Positions 17,217-25,719 of a DNA stretch of 64,000 nt are shown here, one piece after another. This DNA is from CAVXHQ01 sp963761735 (GTDB lineage Bacteria > Pseudomonadota > Alphaproteobacteria > Rhodobacterales > Rhodobacteraceae). The notes beneath the pieces were generated by a model. The model was not told where the DNA came from and ran no database searches. It saw nothing but the letters and a program-made list of their open reading frames with translations. The stretch is taken from contig CAVXHQ010000001.1 in NCBI GenBank assembly GCA_963761735.1, positions 186,001 through 250,000 on the forward strand, read 5' to 3'. The first letter of the stretch is position 1; every line of letters starts with the position of its first letter. The position numbers and the translations under genes were made by a program.

Positions 17217-18716
17217 ATGCTTGACGTGGCCCAATCCCTGCCGGAAGATCCCGATGAACTACGCCGCTTCACGGCCCTTTTGCTGGCCGAAGTGAAGTCG
17301 CAGGCGATGCTCATCGAGAAGCTGCGCCATCAGCTGGCCGGGCACCGCAACTCTCGGTTCGGCGCCTCATCGGAGATTATCGAGCAGCTTCAGCTGGCAC
17401 TGGAAGCCAGCGAGATCTCGATCGCCAAGATGACGGCCAAGCTGCGGCTTCCCGATGAGGAGCCGAAGGACAAGCCGAAGCGCCGTCCGATCCCGGATCA
17501 CATCCCGCGGATGGAAGTCGAGTTGACGACCGGCGGCGATGATTGCGCCAAGTGCGGCGGTCGACTGCGCCGTCTGGGCGAGGATGTGACCGAGGAGCTG
17601 GAGTATGTGCCCGGCCGGTTCATCGTGAACCGGATCGTGCGACCGCGGTTCGCGTGTTTCGGGTGCGAGGCATTCACGCAGGCTGCACTCCCTTCGCGGC
17701 CTATCGAGCGCGGCCGCCCCGGTCCCGGCCTTCTCGCCCATGTCTTGGTGAACAAATACGCCGATCACCTGCCGCTCTACCGGCAAAGCCAGATCTTCGA
17801 GCGCGACGGGCTCGATCTGGATCGCTCGACGTTGGCCGACTGGGTCGGCAAGTCGACGGCGCTGCTGGAGCCGCTCGCAGACGCTATCGGACGCCACGTG
17901 CTGGCCGGACAGGCCATCTTCACGGATGACACCCCGGTGAAGATGCTGGCACCCGGCACCGGTAAGACAGCGACGGCGCGATTGTGGGCTTACGGGCGGG
18001 ACGAGCGGCCTTGGGGGAGCGGTGTCCCACCCGCCAGTTGGTATCAGTTCTCTCCCGACCGCAAAGGTCAGCATCCGAAGGATCATCTCGCAACGTATCA
18101 GGGCTGGATGCACGCGGACGGCTATGCCGGGTTCGAGGATCTCTACCGGTCCGGCGACATCCGCGAGGTCGCCTGCATGGCTCATGTCAGACGAAAGTTT
18201 GTCGACATCCATAGAGCGCAGGGCTCGGCCATCGCCGACGAAGCCGTCCTGCGCATCGCCCAACTCTACGCAGTCGAGAAAGAAGCGAGAGGGTCACCGC
18301 CAGACCTTCGCGTCGAGATCCGGCAAGCGAAGGCGAAGCCCGTCTTCGACGATCTCGAGGCATGGCTGCACCTCCAGCTGCCATCCATTTCCGGCAAGTC
18401 GCCATTGGCCGCGGCGATCCGCTATGCCCTGACCCGCATGAAGCGGCTCCAGCCGTATCTCGATCACGGTGTCCTGGAACTGGATAACAACACGGCCGAG
18501 CGTGCGATGCGATCCGTCGCGATCGGCAGGAAGAATTATCTCTTCGTCGGATCACTGACCGGCGGCCGCGCCGCCGCCATCGCCTACACCCTGATCGAAA
18601 CCGCCAAGCTGAACGGCGTCGACCCGCAGGCCTGGCTCGCAGACACGCTCGCTCGCATCCCGGACTACAAGATCACCCGCGTCGATGACTTCCTACCGTG
18701 GAAAATGGCGGAGTAG
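17217..18716 (+). CDS. tnpC: IS66 transposase TnpC
   Basis: A 499-residue DDE transposase. The N-terminal leucine-rich coiled segment (about 20-60) is followed by a zinc-finger-like CAKCGGRLR and CFGC. The catalytic domain has FTDDTPVKML, MHADGYAGFEDLY and DNNTAERAMRSVAIGRKNYLF, ending with the IS66 C-terminal PDYKITRVDDFLPW. Intact and apparently functional. Confidence 0.95.
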   Translation: MLDVAQSLPEDPDELRRFTALLLAEVKSQAMLIEKLRHQLAGHRNSRFGASSEIIEQLQLALEASEISIAKMTAKLRLPDEEPKDKPKRRPIPDHIPRMEVELTTGGDDCAKCGGRLRRLGEDVTEELEYVPGRFIVNRIVRPRFACFGCEAFTQAALPSRPIERGRPGPGLLAHVLVNKYADHLPLYRQSQIFERDGLDLDRSTLADWVGKSTALLEPLADAIGRHVLAGQAIFTDDTPVKMLAPGTGKTATARLWAYGRDERPWGSGVPPASWYQFSPDRKGQHPKDHLATYQGWMHADGYAGFEDLYRSGDIREVACMAHVRRKFVDIHRAQGSAIADEAVLRIAQLYAVEKEARGSPPDLRVEIRQAKAKPVFDDLEAWLHLQLPSISGKSPLAAAIRYALTRMKRLQPYLDHGVLELDNNTAERAMRSVAIGRKNYLFVGSLTGGRAAAIAYTLIETAKLNGVDPQAWLADTLARIPDYKITRVDDFLPWKMAE

Positions 18717-18738
18717 AGCGGTCAGGCCGGACGCTTAC

Positions 18739-19467
18739 GCAGATGGAGCGTCTGAAGCCGTTCTTTCCACTGTCCCACGGCAAGCCGAGGGTCGACGACC
18801 GACGTGTGCTGAGCGGGATTATCTTCATCAACCGCAATGGGTTGCGCTGGAGGGACGCTCCTGCAGCCTATGGGCCACCGAAGACGCTCTACAATCGTTG
18901 GGTCCGTTGGAGCCGGTTGGGTGTCTTCGCCCGGATTTTGATGGAACTGGCTGCGGAAGGGCGGGAACGCAACACCTTGATGATTGATGCCACCCACCTG
19001 AAAGCGCACCGGACGGCCGCCAGCCTGCGGGGTAAAAAGGGGGGCACAGTCGCTTCATCGGGCGCAGCAAGGGCGGGCTGAACTCAAAATTGCACACTGT
19101 AACGGACGGCAACGGGCGGCCGATCGGCATGTTCCTGAGTGCGGGGCAGACCTCAGACTACATCGGTGCGCGGGCGCTCCTGTCATCGTTGCCGTCCGCC
19201 AAAGCCCTCCTGGCAGACCGTGGTTACGATGCGGACTGGTTCCGTAACGCCTTGATCGAAACAAATATCCAGCCCTGCATCCCCTCCCGGAAATGCCGCA
19301 AGGTGCCGATCCCGCACGACGCCGTCCTCTACCGTCAACGTCACCGGATCGAGAACGCCTTCGCCCGGCTCAAAGACTGGCGACGGATCGCGACGCGCTA
19401 CGACAGATGCGCTGATCTCTTTCTCTCAGCCTGCGCCCTCGCAGCTGTCGTCATGTTCTGGCTATGA
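18739..19467 (+). pseudogene. IS5-family transposase, 3' part (with frameshift site)
   Basis: After the IS66 element the transposase resumes at QMERLKPFFPLSHGKPRVDD and runs to LRGKKGG. It then moves to the next frame (HSRFIGRSKGGLNSKLH), continuing to RLKDWRRIATRYDRCADLFLS. The shift lies in TAAAAAGGGGGGC at about 19035-19047. IS427-group elements often use such A/G runs for programmed frameshifting, so this step alone need not be a defect. The 5' codons are separated by the IS66 insertion. Confidence 0.85.
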
Positions 19468-19535
19468 GTCCTGACCCTACTTCGTCGGATTATTGGGAGC
19501 AGCAGTCTTGGTGTGCCTTTCTGCTGGTAGTCGCA

Positions 19536-20600
19536 TCATGTCAGGCACCGGTCGAGGCAGGCGAGCCAGTTATCGCGCGCGAGCTTGCGGAGGAGCGGGG
19601 AATCGTAGCCATGCGCGCCCATCGCCTCGAACAGAAGCGGAGCGCCGGTCACGTCGCCGATGAGATCGGGCAGCACGCAGCCGTCGAAATCCGAGCCGAG
19701 CCCGACGTGATCCTCGCCCGCCTCGGCGATCAGATGGTCGAGGTGACGGAGCATCGTGTCCCAACCCGTGCCCGTGTCCGCCCGGCCATCGGCGTTCAGG
19801 TAGAAGGTGGCAAAGTTGAACCCGACCATGCCGCCGCGCTCGCGGATCATGTGAAGCTGCCGGTCGGTCAGATTGCGCGGGCTGTCGCAAAGCGCGTGGG
19901 CGTTGGAATGCGAGGCGACGAGCGGCTTGCCGGAGACGCGGGCCACATCGTCGAAGCCCTTTTCGTTGAGGTGCGACAGGTCGATCAGGATGCCGAGTTC
20001 GTCGCACAGGCGGACAAGGTCGCGGCCCTTCCCGGTAAGGCCGGGCCCCGTATCGGGCGAGCCGGGAAAGGCCATCGGCACACCGTGGCCGAAGATCGTG
20101 GGCCTGCTCCAGGCCGGGCCGAGCGACCTCAGGCCCATGTCGTGGAAGAGGTAGAGCGCGTCGAGGTCCGGCCCAATCGCCTCCGCGCCCTCCATGTGCA
20201 TGACACCCGCGATCACGCCTGCCTCCATCGCTTCGCGGATCTCGGGCACCGAACGGCAGACGCGGAAATCCTGCGGTGCCGCCCGCTCCATCCAGTGCAG
20301 AAGCCCGGCCATGGTCAGCGCGTCGGGCTGGGCCTGCGTATGCGTCATCTCGGGGGGCATCGGCAGCGCATAGGGCGGGTCGGCCATCAGCGCCCTGAAT
20401 TCGGGCGGCGGACCACTGGACGCCGGCGGCACGAAGATCGCGAAAAGCCCTCCCGCGAAGCCGGAGGCCTTCATTCGGGCGAGGTCGAGATGGCCGTGGC
20501 CGCTTGCGCCGAGCCAGGTCTCTTCCCGTGGCGCGGGCGTCTTCATCAGCCGCAGGAGGAAGTCGTTGTGGCCGTCGAAGAAGGGAACGAGCGCGGTCAT
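19536..20600 (-). CDS. Membrane dipeptidase-type (M19) zinc dipeptidase
   Basis: 354 residues from ATG 20600. Family M19 ligands are visible: FFDGHNDF near the N-terminus (HxD), HMEGAEAIG (bridging Glu), ASHSNAHAL (His) and GLGSDFDGC (Asp). These enzymes hydrolyse dipeptides, including Cys-Gly from glutathione breakdown, using two zinc ions. The start overlaps the stop of the upstream ChaC-like gene by four bases. The pair could convert glutathione to 5-oxoproline, cysteine and glycine. No signal peptide or membrane anchor is visible, so a cytoplasmic location is likely. It is the last gene of the leftward cluster and abuts the IS5 end. Confidence 0.88.
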   Translation of the reverse strand: MTALVPFFDGHNDFLLRLMKTPAPREETWLGASGHGHLDLARMKASGFAGGLFAIFVPPASSGPPPEFRALMADPPYALPMPPEMTHTQAQPDALTMAGLLHWMERAAPQDFRVCRSVPEIREAMEAGVIAGVMHMEGAEAIGPDLDALYLFHDMGLRSLGPAWSRPTIFGHGVPMAFPGSPDTGPGLTGKGRDLVRLCDELGILIDLSHLNEKGFDDVARVSGKPLVASHSNAHALCDSPRNLTDRQLHMIRERGGMVGFNFATFYLNADGRADTGTGWDTMLRHLDHLIAEAGEDHVGLGSDFDGCVLPDLIGDVTGAPLLFEAMGAHGYDSPLLRKLARDNWLACLDRCLT

Positions 20601-21337
20601 GGCGCGCACGCGCTTCCCGCAATCGCCGCAAGATGCCGGTCGACCGCGTTCAGAAGGTCGGTGCAAGGCTGGTCGACGATGCCGAGTTCCGCCAGGTGCC
20701 CTACGATGCTGGCGAGATAGTCCCGGCTGGTACCCAGATCGCCCGCCCCGTGGGCGACGTAGCGAACCTGTTCCTCGCGGGTCAGGTCCGGGCGGACATC
20801 GGGCACGTCGTGATCCGCGAGAAAGGACAGCGCGCGGACCTCCGCATCGCCGATCCGGGCCGGGATGAACCGGGCGAGGTAGCCCGGCGCCAGCATTTCG
20901 CGCTGAAAGAGAATATCGGTTTCGGTATCCACATCGGCTGCGGCGATCCGGAAAGCCAGACCATCACAGCCGTCGCCCGCGTCGAGCATCGCCATCAGGC
21001 CCGGTGCCTCGGCCGTTCCGCGGGCGCCCCGGTGGTCCACGAGGATCAGACGGCGCGCATGGTCCGGGACATGTGCTCGCCGCACCTCGGCGAAGCGCAG
21101 GGCCGGGTTCCACATCAGTGAGCCGTAGCCGTAGATCCAGAGATCGCCGGAATGGCCGGCCAGCGCCTCGGCCCGGATCGCCTCGCGCCGTGCTTCGGGA
21201 TACACCCAGTCCCGCAGATGCGGCTCTTGCAGGATAAGCGCCTCCGCTCGGAAGGTCCGGAAGCGCGAGGTTTCCGGGTCCGCGATGCGGTCGCGCAGTT
21301 CGGGATGATGGACGAACGGGTCAGGCGTCTCAGGCAA
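20597..21337 (-). CDS. ChaC-type gamma-glutamylcyclotransferase
   Basis: 246 residues with DLWIYGYGSLMWNPALRF at about 66-83, the substrate-loop motif of ChaC proteins. These release 5-oxoproline and Cys-Gly from glutathione in the cytoplasm. The remainder (LILVDHRGARGTAEAPGLM, LAFRI, REMLAPGYLARFIP, YLASIVGHLAELGI) follows the family pattern. It is translationally coupled to the M19 dipeptidase, supporting glutathione or a glutathione conjugate as substrate. Upstream is a 236-bp gap (21338-21573) with no gene seen, which may hold its own promoter. Confidence 0.87.
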   Translation of the reverse strand: MPETPDPFVHHPELRDRIADPETSRFRTFRAEALILQEPHLRDWVYPEARREAIRAEALAGHSGDLWIYGYGSLMWNPALRFAEVRRAHVPDHARRLILVDHRGARGTAEAPGLMAMLDAGDGCDGLAFRIAAADVDTETDILFQREMLAPGYLARFIPARIGDAEVRALSFLADHDVPDVRPDLTREEQVRYVAHGAGDLGTSRDYLASIVGHLAELGIVDQPCTDLLNAVDRHLAAIAGSACAP

Positions 21338-21573
21338 GGCGGTTCTCCTTCGCGCCGCTGTGGGTCGGGGTCATTTCCGTGCAGATGTCGACGCCCGACG
21401 AACGTTGATTGCTCAACTTCGGCACGCCCTGCATTTCACTTTGCCACGGCACTTGAGGACCCGCGCACCAAACTCGACCCGGTTTTCGATTGGGTCGCAC
21501 CGATTGAATGCCCTCTCGGCGCCACGACGCCTGGCACCGTTGAGCGCCTGCCTTGGTCGGGGCCGCCCGCCCC

Positions 21574-22461
21574 TCACCCACGGCCTGTATCTCCCCATTC
21601 AAGCCAGGCGCGTTCCTCAACCGTCAGTTCCGCGTTCATCCTGGCATCATAGGCCGCAATATCATCCTCCGTCAGCACGCCCTCCCACTTTCGCGATGTC
21701 GCGCTGTCAAAGAACCCCGTATCGGCCTTCCAGAATCCTTGTCCGGCTGATGGCGTGAAACGGGTCGCGTTGGCCTTCATGCTGGCAAATGTCGCAGCCT
21801 CGGTGATGGCCGCCATAACCCCGGCCGGATGGGCGATGCCGACATGCGCGGCCAGCGACGACACAGCCCCCGGAAGATCGCGCAGCATGTCGGCATAGTG
21901 CAGCCGGATCAGGTTCTCGCGTGGCTCGCGCGCCAGTGTGCATAGGTAGTGGTCAAGGATCGCCCCAAGGCCGCGATGATCGACGTCTTCCGCCAGAAAC
22001 TCCCGAAAGCTCTCGGACGGGTTTTCGGACAGTGAGGCCTGTCCTACGTCGCGGGCCATGTTGGCCAGATGCTTGCGATAGGAAAAATGCACGTCGATCG
22101 GGTGCCGATAGACCGTGACATAGCGCACTTGCGGCCAGAAGGGGATGCCATCGAATGGCGTGTGCGTCTTGACCTGCCGCCTGTGCTCCTGCGCCTCGAG
22201 CCTCGCCATGACCTCGCCGAGATCGCGAATGTTGATGTCGATCCAGGGCGATTTCATCGAGGTCTGCGCGTCCACCTCCGGGTCGCCTGCGATCAGCATG
22301 GCAAGGATCCCTTGTGTCCACGTCGTGCCGGACTTGGGCGGGGTGGAGACCACGATATCTCCCGCGCGCGACACGTAAGCGTCCCAGCGGGAGCTGTCGG
22401 AAACGGAGTCGGTATAGATGCGGCGGCGTGGTTCCGGATCGGCGGACATGCTTGTCTCCAT
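21574..22461 (-). CDS. PAPS-dependent sulfotransferase
   Basis: 295 residues. The 5'-phosphosulfate loop TPPKSGTTWTQ lies at about 40-50, and the 3'-phosphate motif YVTVYRHPIDVHFSYRKH at about 112-129. This is the classical cytosolic sulfotransferase fold (Sulfotransfer_1), transferring sulfate from PAPS to a hydroxyl or amine. The acceptor is unknown. The ATG at 22461 lies two bases after the cupin stop; ATG at codon 5 (MSADPEP) is an alternative. It is one of two sulfotransferases in this cluster, the other being a different family at 25720-26370. Confidence 0.88.
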   Translation of the reverse strand: METSMSADPEPRRRIYTDSVSDSSRWDAYVSRAGDIVVSTPPKSGTTWTQGILAMLIAGDPEVDAQTSMKSPWIDINIRDLGEVMARLEAQEHRRQVKTHTPFDGIPFWPQVRYVTVYRHPIDVHFSYRKHLANMARDVGQASLSENPSESFREFLAEDVDHRGLGAILDHYLCTLAREPRENLIRLHYADMLRDLPGAVSSLAAHVGIAHPAGVMAAITEAATFASMKANATRFTPSAGQGFWKADTGFFDSATSRKWEGVLTEDDIAAYDARMNAELTVEERAWLEWGDTGRG

Positions 22462-22462
22462 C

Positions 22463-22801
22463 TCAGCGGGCCTTCAGCGGATAGCGGTCAGCTTCGGCGA
22501 AGACGTCGACCGCAATGGTCCCCGCCCGGATCCTCGCGCTGTGCTCGACACCTGCAGGGATGTCGTAGCTGTCACCCGGTCGATAGGTCCGCGTCTCGCC
22601 GCCGATGGTGAAGACGATCTCTCCGGCGATCACCGTGCCCCATTGGGGCCCGTGCGCGTGGGGCGGAAGGTCCATGTCCTTGTGAAAGCGGAAGAAGGCG
22701 ACCAGCCCCGCATCCGAAGCGACGGCGTGGGTCGTGACCACATCCTCGGGGAACGGCACGTCAAGAGCGGGCATCGCGTCGAAGAAAGCGGGAAAGTTCA
22801 T
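22463..22801 (-). CDS. Small cupin-domain protein
   Basis: 112 residues starting at ATG 22801, preceded by AAGGAG at ideal distance. A single cupin barrel: motif 1 around LPPHAHGPQWGTVIAGEIVF (two His, Gln as usual ligand positions) and motif 2 YRPGDSYDIPAGVEHSA. Such proteins bind a metal and act as isomerases, dioxygenases or cyclases, or simply bind a ligand. The substrate is not deducible. It is the third from last gene of the biosynthetic-looking unit. Confidence 0.82.
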   Translation of the reverse strand: MNFPAFFDAMPALDVPFPEDVVTTHAVASDAGLVAFFRFHKDMDLPPHAHGPQWGTVIAGEIVFTIGGETRTYRPGDSYDIPAGVEHSARIRAGTIAVDVFAEADRYPLKAR

Positions 22802-22841
22802 TGGCGTCTCCTTTTGCAGTGGTTCAAAGCTGTGGCGGTTC

Positions 22842-23274
22842 TCATGCCACCAGCCCCAGTTGTCGGGCGATGCTGGCGCTGTCGTAATAGTCGCGGCCCT
22901 CGACGACCTTGCCGTCCTGCACCCGCATGACCGAGCAATAGCGCACTTCCATCCGGCGACCCGTGGGCAGGAATTCCCCCAGGCTCGAGCAAAGGGGTCC
23001 GGTCTGGGTGCCGCGATTGAGGAACTCGACAACCGCCCAGCCGTCGAGTCCATCACCAATGGTGATGACGTTGACCACCTTGACCTCGCCATCGGGGAAA
23101 GCCGCGCGCCAGCGGTGATAGTCCATGCGGTAGCCGTCGGGGCCGATCTGCGCCTCGCCGCGCGCCACATCCTCGAAGCGGCAATCTGGGGCGATGACAG
23201 CCGCGCCGCGGTCAGGATCGCGCAGGTCCCAGGAACTCGTGAAACTGCCGGACGGTCTTTTCGATGATGTTCAT
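22842..23274 (-). pseudogene. SnoaL-like/ester cyclase (NTF2 fold), frameshifted near 23229
   Basis: Translation from ATG 23274 (overlapping the upstream cupin stop, ATGA) gives NIIEKTVRQFHEFL and then runs to a stop after GPARS. The next frame continues exactly where expected, with LRDPDRGAAVIAPDCRFEDV, and runs to 22842 (VEGRDYYDSASIARQLGLV, typical SnoaL/ester-cyclase end). One extra base in the GGG at about 23228-23230 explains the break. Intact length would be about 143 residues. SnoaL-like proteins catalyse cyclisations, isomerisations or hydroxylations in secondary metabolism. Confidence 0.78.
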
Positions 23275-23696
23275 GGGGTTTCCTTCGGGGTCGGGTCGCC
23301 GGGTTGCGGCGGCAGTTGCACGATGGCCAGTCGCACGTCCTCGCTGCCGATCACGGTGGTGGTGTGGCCCGATCCGGAGACGTCCTCCATCCGCCAGATC
23401 GCGCCCGCGCCGAATTCCCGCACCTCGCCGTCGCCCGCCTCGACCCGAAGGCAGCCGGACAGGCAGAAGGCGACCTGACGGTGTGGGGAAGGATGCTGCG
23501 CCCCGCCCCATCCAGCGGGCAGGACGAGATAGAGCAATCCGGTCGCCGCCTCGGTGGCTGAGATCGGCATGGCAGGTGCGGGCGGAGCGAAGGCGCCAGC
23601 AGTCAGCGGAACGGCCGGGTCCGAGAAATGCGAAACACCGTCAGCATTTTCGGTCAGGTGCAGGAAGGGCATGGCGTCGCCGTGGGACACCGTCAT
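23271..23696 (-). CDS. Cupin-domain protein
   Basis: 141 residues. The barrel motifs are HPSPHRQVAFCLSGCLRVEA and EFGAGAIWRMEDVSGSGHTT, so the second histidine motif is kept. Both ends are ATGA overlaps: with the methyltransferase upstream (23693-23696) and the ester cyclase downstream (23271-23274), showing tight translational coupling. The function is unknown. Confidence 0.8.
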   Translation of the reverse strand: MTVSHGDAMPFLHLTENADGVSHFSDPAVPLTAGAFAPPAPAMPISATEAATGLLYLVLPAGWGGAQHPSPHRQVAFCLSGCLRVEAGDGEVREFGAGAIWRMEDVSGSGHTTTVIGSEDVRLAIVQLPPQPGDPTPKETP

Positions 23697-24499
23697 TGCC
23701 CAAGCTTTCGTGCCGGCGTGGCCACAAGGTATCTGGCGCGGGCGCCGAACCCGATACTGCCGTCCGCCTTGCGGAACGGTGCCATGAACGCAGTCATCGC
23801 GGCAGTGAACGCCGTCTCACCCGAATGTTCGATGGCCTTGACCGCAACACCCGACGAGCCGATGCCGCGCAACGCAGTCGAGAGGTCGGGGTAGTGCCAG
23901 GGCGTGTCCACGTCGAAGATCTCGCCCGGCATCAGGCCCCCGGCTTCGGCGAAGGCGCGCAAGGCAGCCTCGTCGGACAGGGCGAAGGGGCCGGACGCGC
24001 CCTGTGGCGGCGGCGGCAGAAGCGGCTTCAGCGCGGCCAGGTGCCCGGCCGCCTCCATCCCCCTGGGATCGCCCCAGGTCATGATGACGATGCTGCCGCC
24101 TGGTCGCGTGACGCGCCCCGCCTCGCGCAGGGCCTGAGCGGCGTCGCCCGCGAACTGAAAGGCGTTGAAGCCGGTGACCAGGTCGAAACTGTTGTCGTCC
24201 CAGGGCAGGGCCTCCAGATCGCCCTGCCGGAAATCGCCGGCTGGAACCCGTTCGCGCGCGATCTCCAGCATCCCTTCCGCAGCGTCGAGCCCCGCGACCT
24301 TGGCCCCGAGTGAGGCCGCAAGCGCCGCTGCCATACCCGCACCGCAGCCGGCATCGAGATGGCGCGTGCCGGTCGTGACGCCCGCCTGGGCCAGCACGGC
24401 ATGGTAGGCGGCGGCAAACTGCCCCTCCTGCACCTCGGCCCAGTCCCGGGCGCGCGCGCCCCAAAGCCGGCCGTTGGTCTGTGATGTTCCTGTTGTCAT
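23693..24499 (-). CDS. Class I SAM-dependent methyltransferase A
   Basis: 268 residues from ATG 24499, which is preceded by CAGGAG; the frame is open to 24535. SAM motif I is HLDAGCGAGMAAALAASLG at about 46-64, the acidic end of strand 2 is VAGLDAAEG, motif post-I FRQGDLEALPWDDNSFDLV, and GGSIVIMTWGD follows. This is a small-molecule (Methyltransf_11-like) enzyme rather than a DNA or rRNA enzyme by length and motifs. The substrate is unknown. It is coupled by ATGA to the downstream cupin. Confidence 0.85.
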   Translation of the reverse strand: MTTGTSQTNGRLWGARARDWAEVQEGQFAAAYHAVLAQAGVTTGTRHLDAGCGAGMAAALAASLGAKVAGLDAAEGMLEIARERVPAGDFRQGDLEALPWDDNSFDLVTGFNAFQFAGDAAQALREAGRVTRPGGSIVIMTWGDPRGMEAAGHLAALKPLLPPPPQGASGPFALSDEAALRAFAEAGGLMPGEIFDVDTPWHYPDLSTALRGIGSSGVAVKAIEHSGETAFTAAMTAFMAPFRKADGSIGFGARARYLVATPARKLGQ

Positions 24500-24531
24500 G
24501 TCGGACTCCTGCCGGTTCGGGCGCAAGCGGT

Positions 24532-25338
24532 TCATCCCGCGTGTTTCGTTGCGATCATCGTGACGAAAGGCAGGAACCCATACAGCGTCCCGGCCTCGGC
24601 GCGGCGCATGTATTCGGCCTCGAGCGCATCCGCGAGTGGCTGCCCGATCACGCCGTCGCCCACCAGGCGCGCCGATGCCATCCTGACCCAGACGAGGTTG
24701 CCCATGCCGTCCGTCACCACGCGGTTGGCGGTGCCGAAATGCGCGACCGTCAGCCCGGCAGCAAAGGCCAGCGGCTTAAGCTTGCCCGCAAGCCAAGCGT
24801 CGGTGACCGATCCGGCCACGAAGGCCCGGGCGCAAGAGTCCAGCGGATCGCCTTGGCAAAGCCCCAGAGCCGCCTTCGAGAAATCGGCGTCACAGACCAC
24901 CAGTGTGCCGCCCGGGCGCAGGATGCGCGCGGCCTCGGCGACCAGCGGGGCTGGGTCGGCGACATGGGAAAGCACTGTGTGCAGGATGGCGATGTCGGTG
25001 CTTGCGTCCGCGAGGCCGAGCGCCGCACCGTCGCCCAACCGGAATTCGAGGTTCGCCCGGTCGCCCACCAACGCCCTTGCCTTGTCCGTCAAGGCATTGG
25101 ACGGCTCTATACCAAGGACCGAGGCCTGACCGAAACGGTCGGCGATGCGCCGGGTCACGCCGCCGGTGCCGCAACCGATATCGACGATTAGACCACCCTC
25201 GGGCGGGTCGAGCCTGTCGAGATAGGCGTCGATCACCGGCAGCATGGTCGGATCCGCCGCCCTGGTTTCAAGTCCTGCGACGATGATGTCGATGATGGCT
25301 GGCGACGCAGCGTCTACATCGGCGAAGGGGTCGCTCAT
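24532..25338 (-). CDS. Class I SAM-dependent methyltransferase B
   Basis: 268 residues from ATG 25338, which overlaps the stop of the NTF2-like gene (ATGA); the longer open frame upstream lies inside that gene. Motif I is LIVDIGCGTGGVTRRIADRFG at about 49-69, with LGIEPSNAL, AALGLADASTDIAILHTVLSH and GGTLVVCDAD. It is clearly a different protein from methyltransferase A despite equal length. Two methyltransferases in one unit suggest two methylation steps or two acceptors. Confidence 0.85.
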   Translation of the reverse strand: MSDPFADVDAASPAIIDIIVAGLETRAADPTMLPVIDAYLDRLDPPEGGLIVDIGCGTGGVTRRIADRFGQASVLGIEPSNALTDKARALVGDRANLEFRLGDGAALGLADASTDIAILHTVLSHVADPAPLVAEAARILRPGGTLVVCDADFSKAALGLCQGDPLDSCARAFVAGSVTDAWLAGKLKPLAFAAGLTVAHFGTANRVVTDGMGNLVWVRMASARLVGDGVIGQPLADALEAEYMRRAEAGTLYGFLPFVTMIATKHAG

Positions 25339-25718
25339 CCCGCCACCTGCCGAGCGTAATCCTCCGCGTCGAACCATCCCCGCGAGGCCGCGACCTTGCC
25401 GCCTTCGTCCAGATCCCATTCCTCCCAACCCGTGATCCACAACGGCTTGCGGGTCTCTGAATGGTGGCCGGTGAAGGTCCATAGATACAGGACATGATTG
25501 CCGGCGACGCGCAGCCCGTCGCAGACAAGGTTCAGGTCAGGCACGTCGGCGAAGAAACCAGCCGCCATCGCGGCGACGCCCTCGCGCCCCTCCCAAGGCG
25601 TGCCAAGGTTGATGACGATGCCGCCGTCTTCGGCGTGGAAGGACGCGACCGCCTCGGCCGAGCCACTGTTCCAGGCGGCGGTGTAGGCCGTGGCGACGGC
25701 GTGGATGTCAGTCGTCAT
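25335..25718 (-). CDS. NTF2-like (SnoaL superfamily) protein
   Basis: 127 residues. AVATAYTAAWNSGSAEAVASF, then WEGREGVAAMAAGFFADVPDL and LYLWTFTGHHSETRKPLWIT match the NTF2-fold polyketide-cyclase/steroid-isomerase-like group. A hydrophobic cone with an acidic residue usually forms the active site. The stop overlaps the methyltransferase B start. The upstream sulfotransferase stop lies one base before its ATG. Confidence 0.8.
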   Translation of the reverse strand: MTTDIHAVATAYTAAWNSGSAEAVASFHAEDGGIVINLGTPWEGREGVAAMAAGFFADVPDLNLVCDGLRVAGNHVLYLWTFTGHHSETRKPLWITGWEEWDLDEGGKVAASRGWFDAEDYARQVAG

Positions 25719-25719
25719 G

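Larger units (their letters stand above)
16348..18738 (+). mobile_element. Complete IS66-family element with 8-bp target duplication
   Basis: 2391 bp. The terminal repeats are GTAACCGTACGG on the left and, inverted, GTAAGCGTCCGG on the right. It is flanked by the 8-bp direct repeat GCAGATGG (16340-16347 and 18739-18746), the duplication size expected for IS66. It carries tnpA, tnpB and tnpC in order, all open. Insertion split the IS5-family transposase. Confidence 0.95.
16311..19482 (+). mobile_element. IS5-family (IS427-like) element split by IS66
   Basis: The transposase start (ATG 16311, MSDLFWLTEAQM) is cut after about 12 codons by the IS66 insertion and resumes at 18739. The right end reads GAGTCCTGACCCTA after the stop, the usual terminus of IS427-group elements. 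A matching left inverted repeat is not visible upstream of 16311, where phage sequence abuts almost directly. The left end has therefore been lost, and the element is dead for two reasons. Confidence 0.8.

Noticed and set aside
19035..19047. Frameshift in the IS5-family transposase as a disabling mutation
   Set aside because: This A/G slippery run is where IS427-group elements normally use programmed frameshifting, so it is not by itself evidence of decay.
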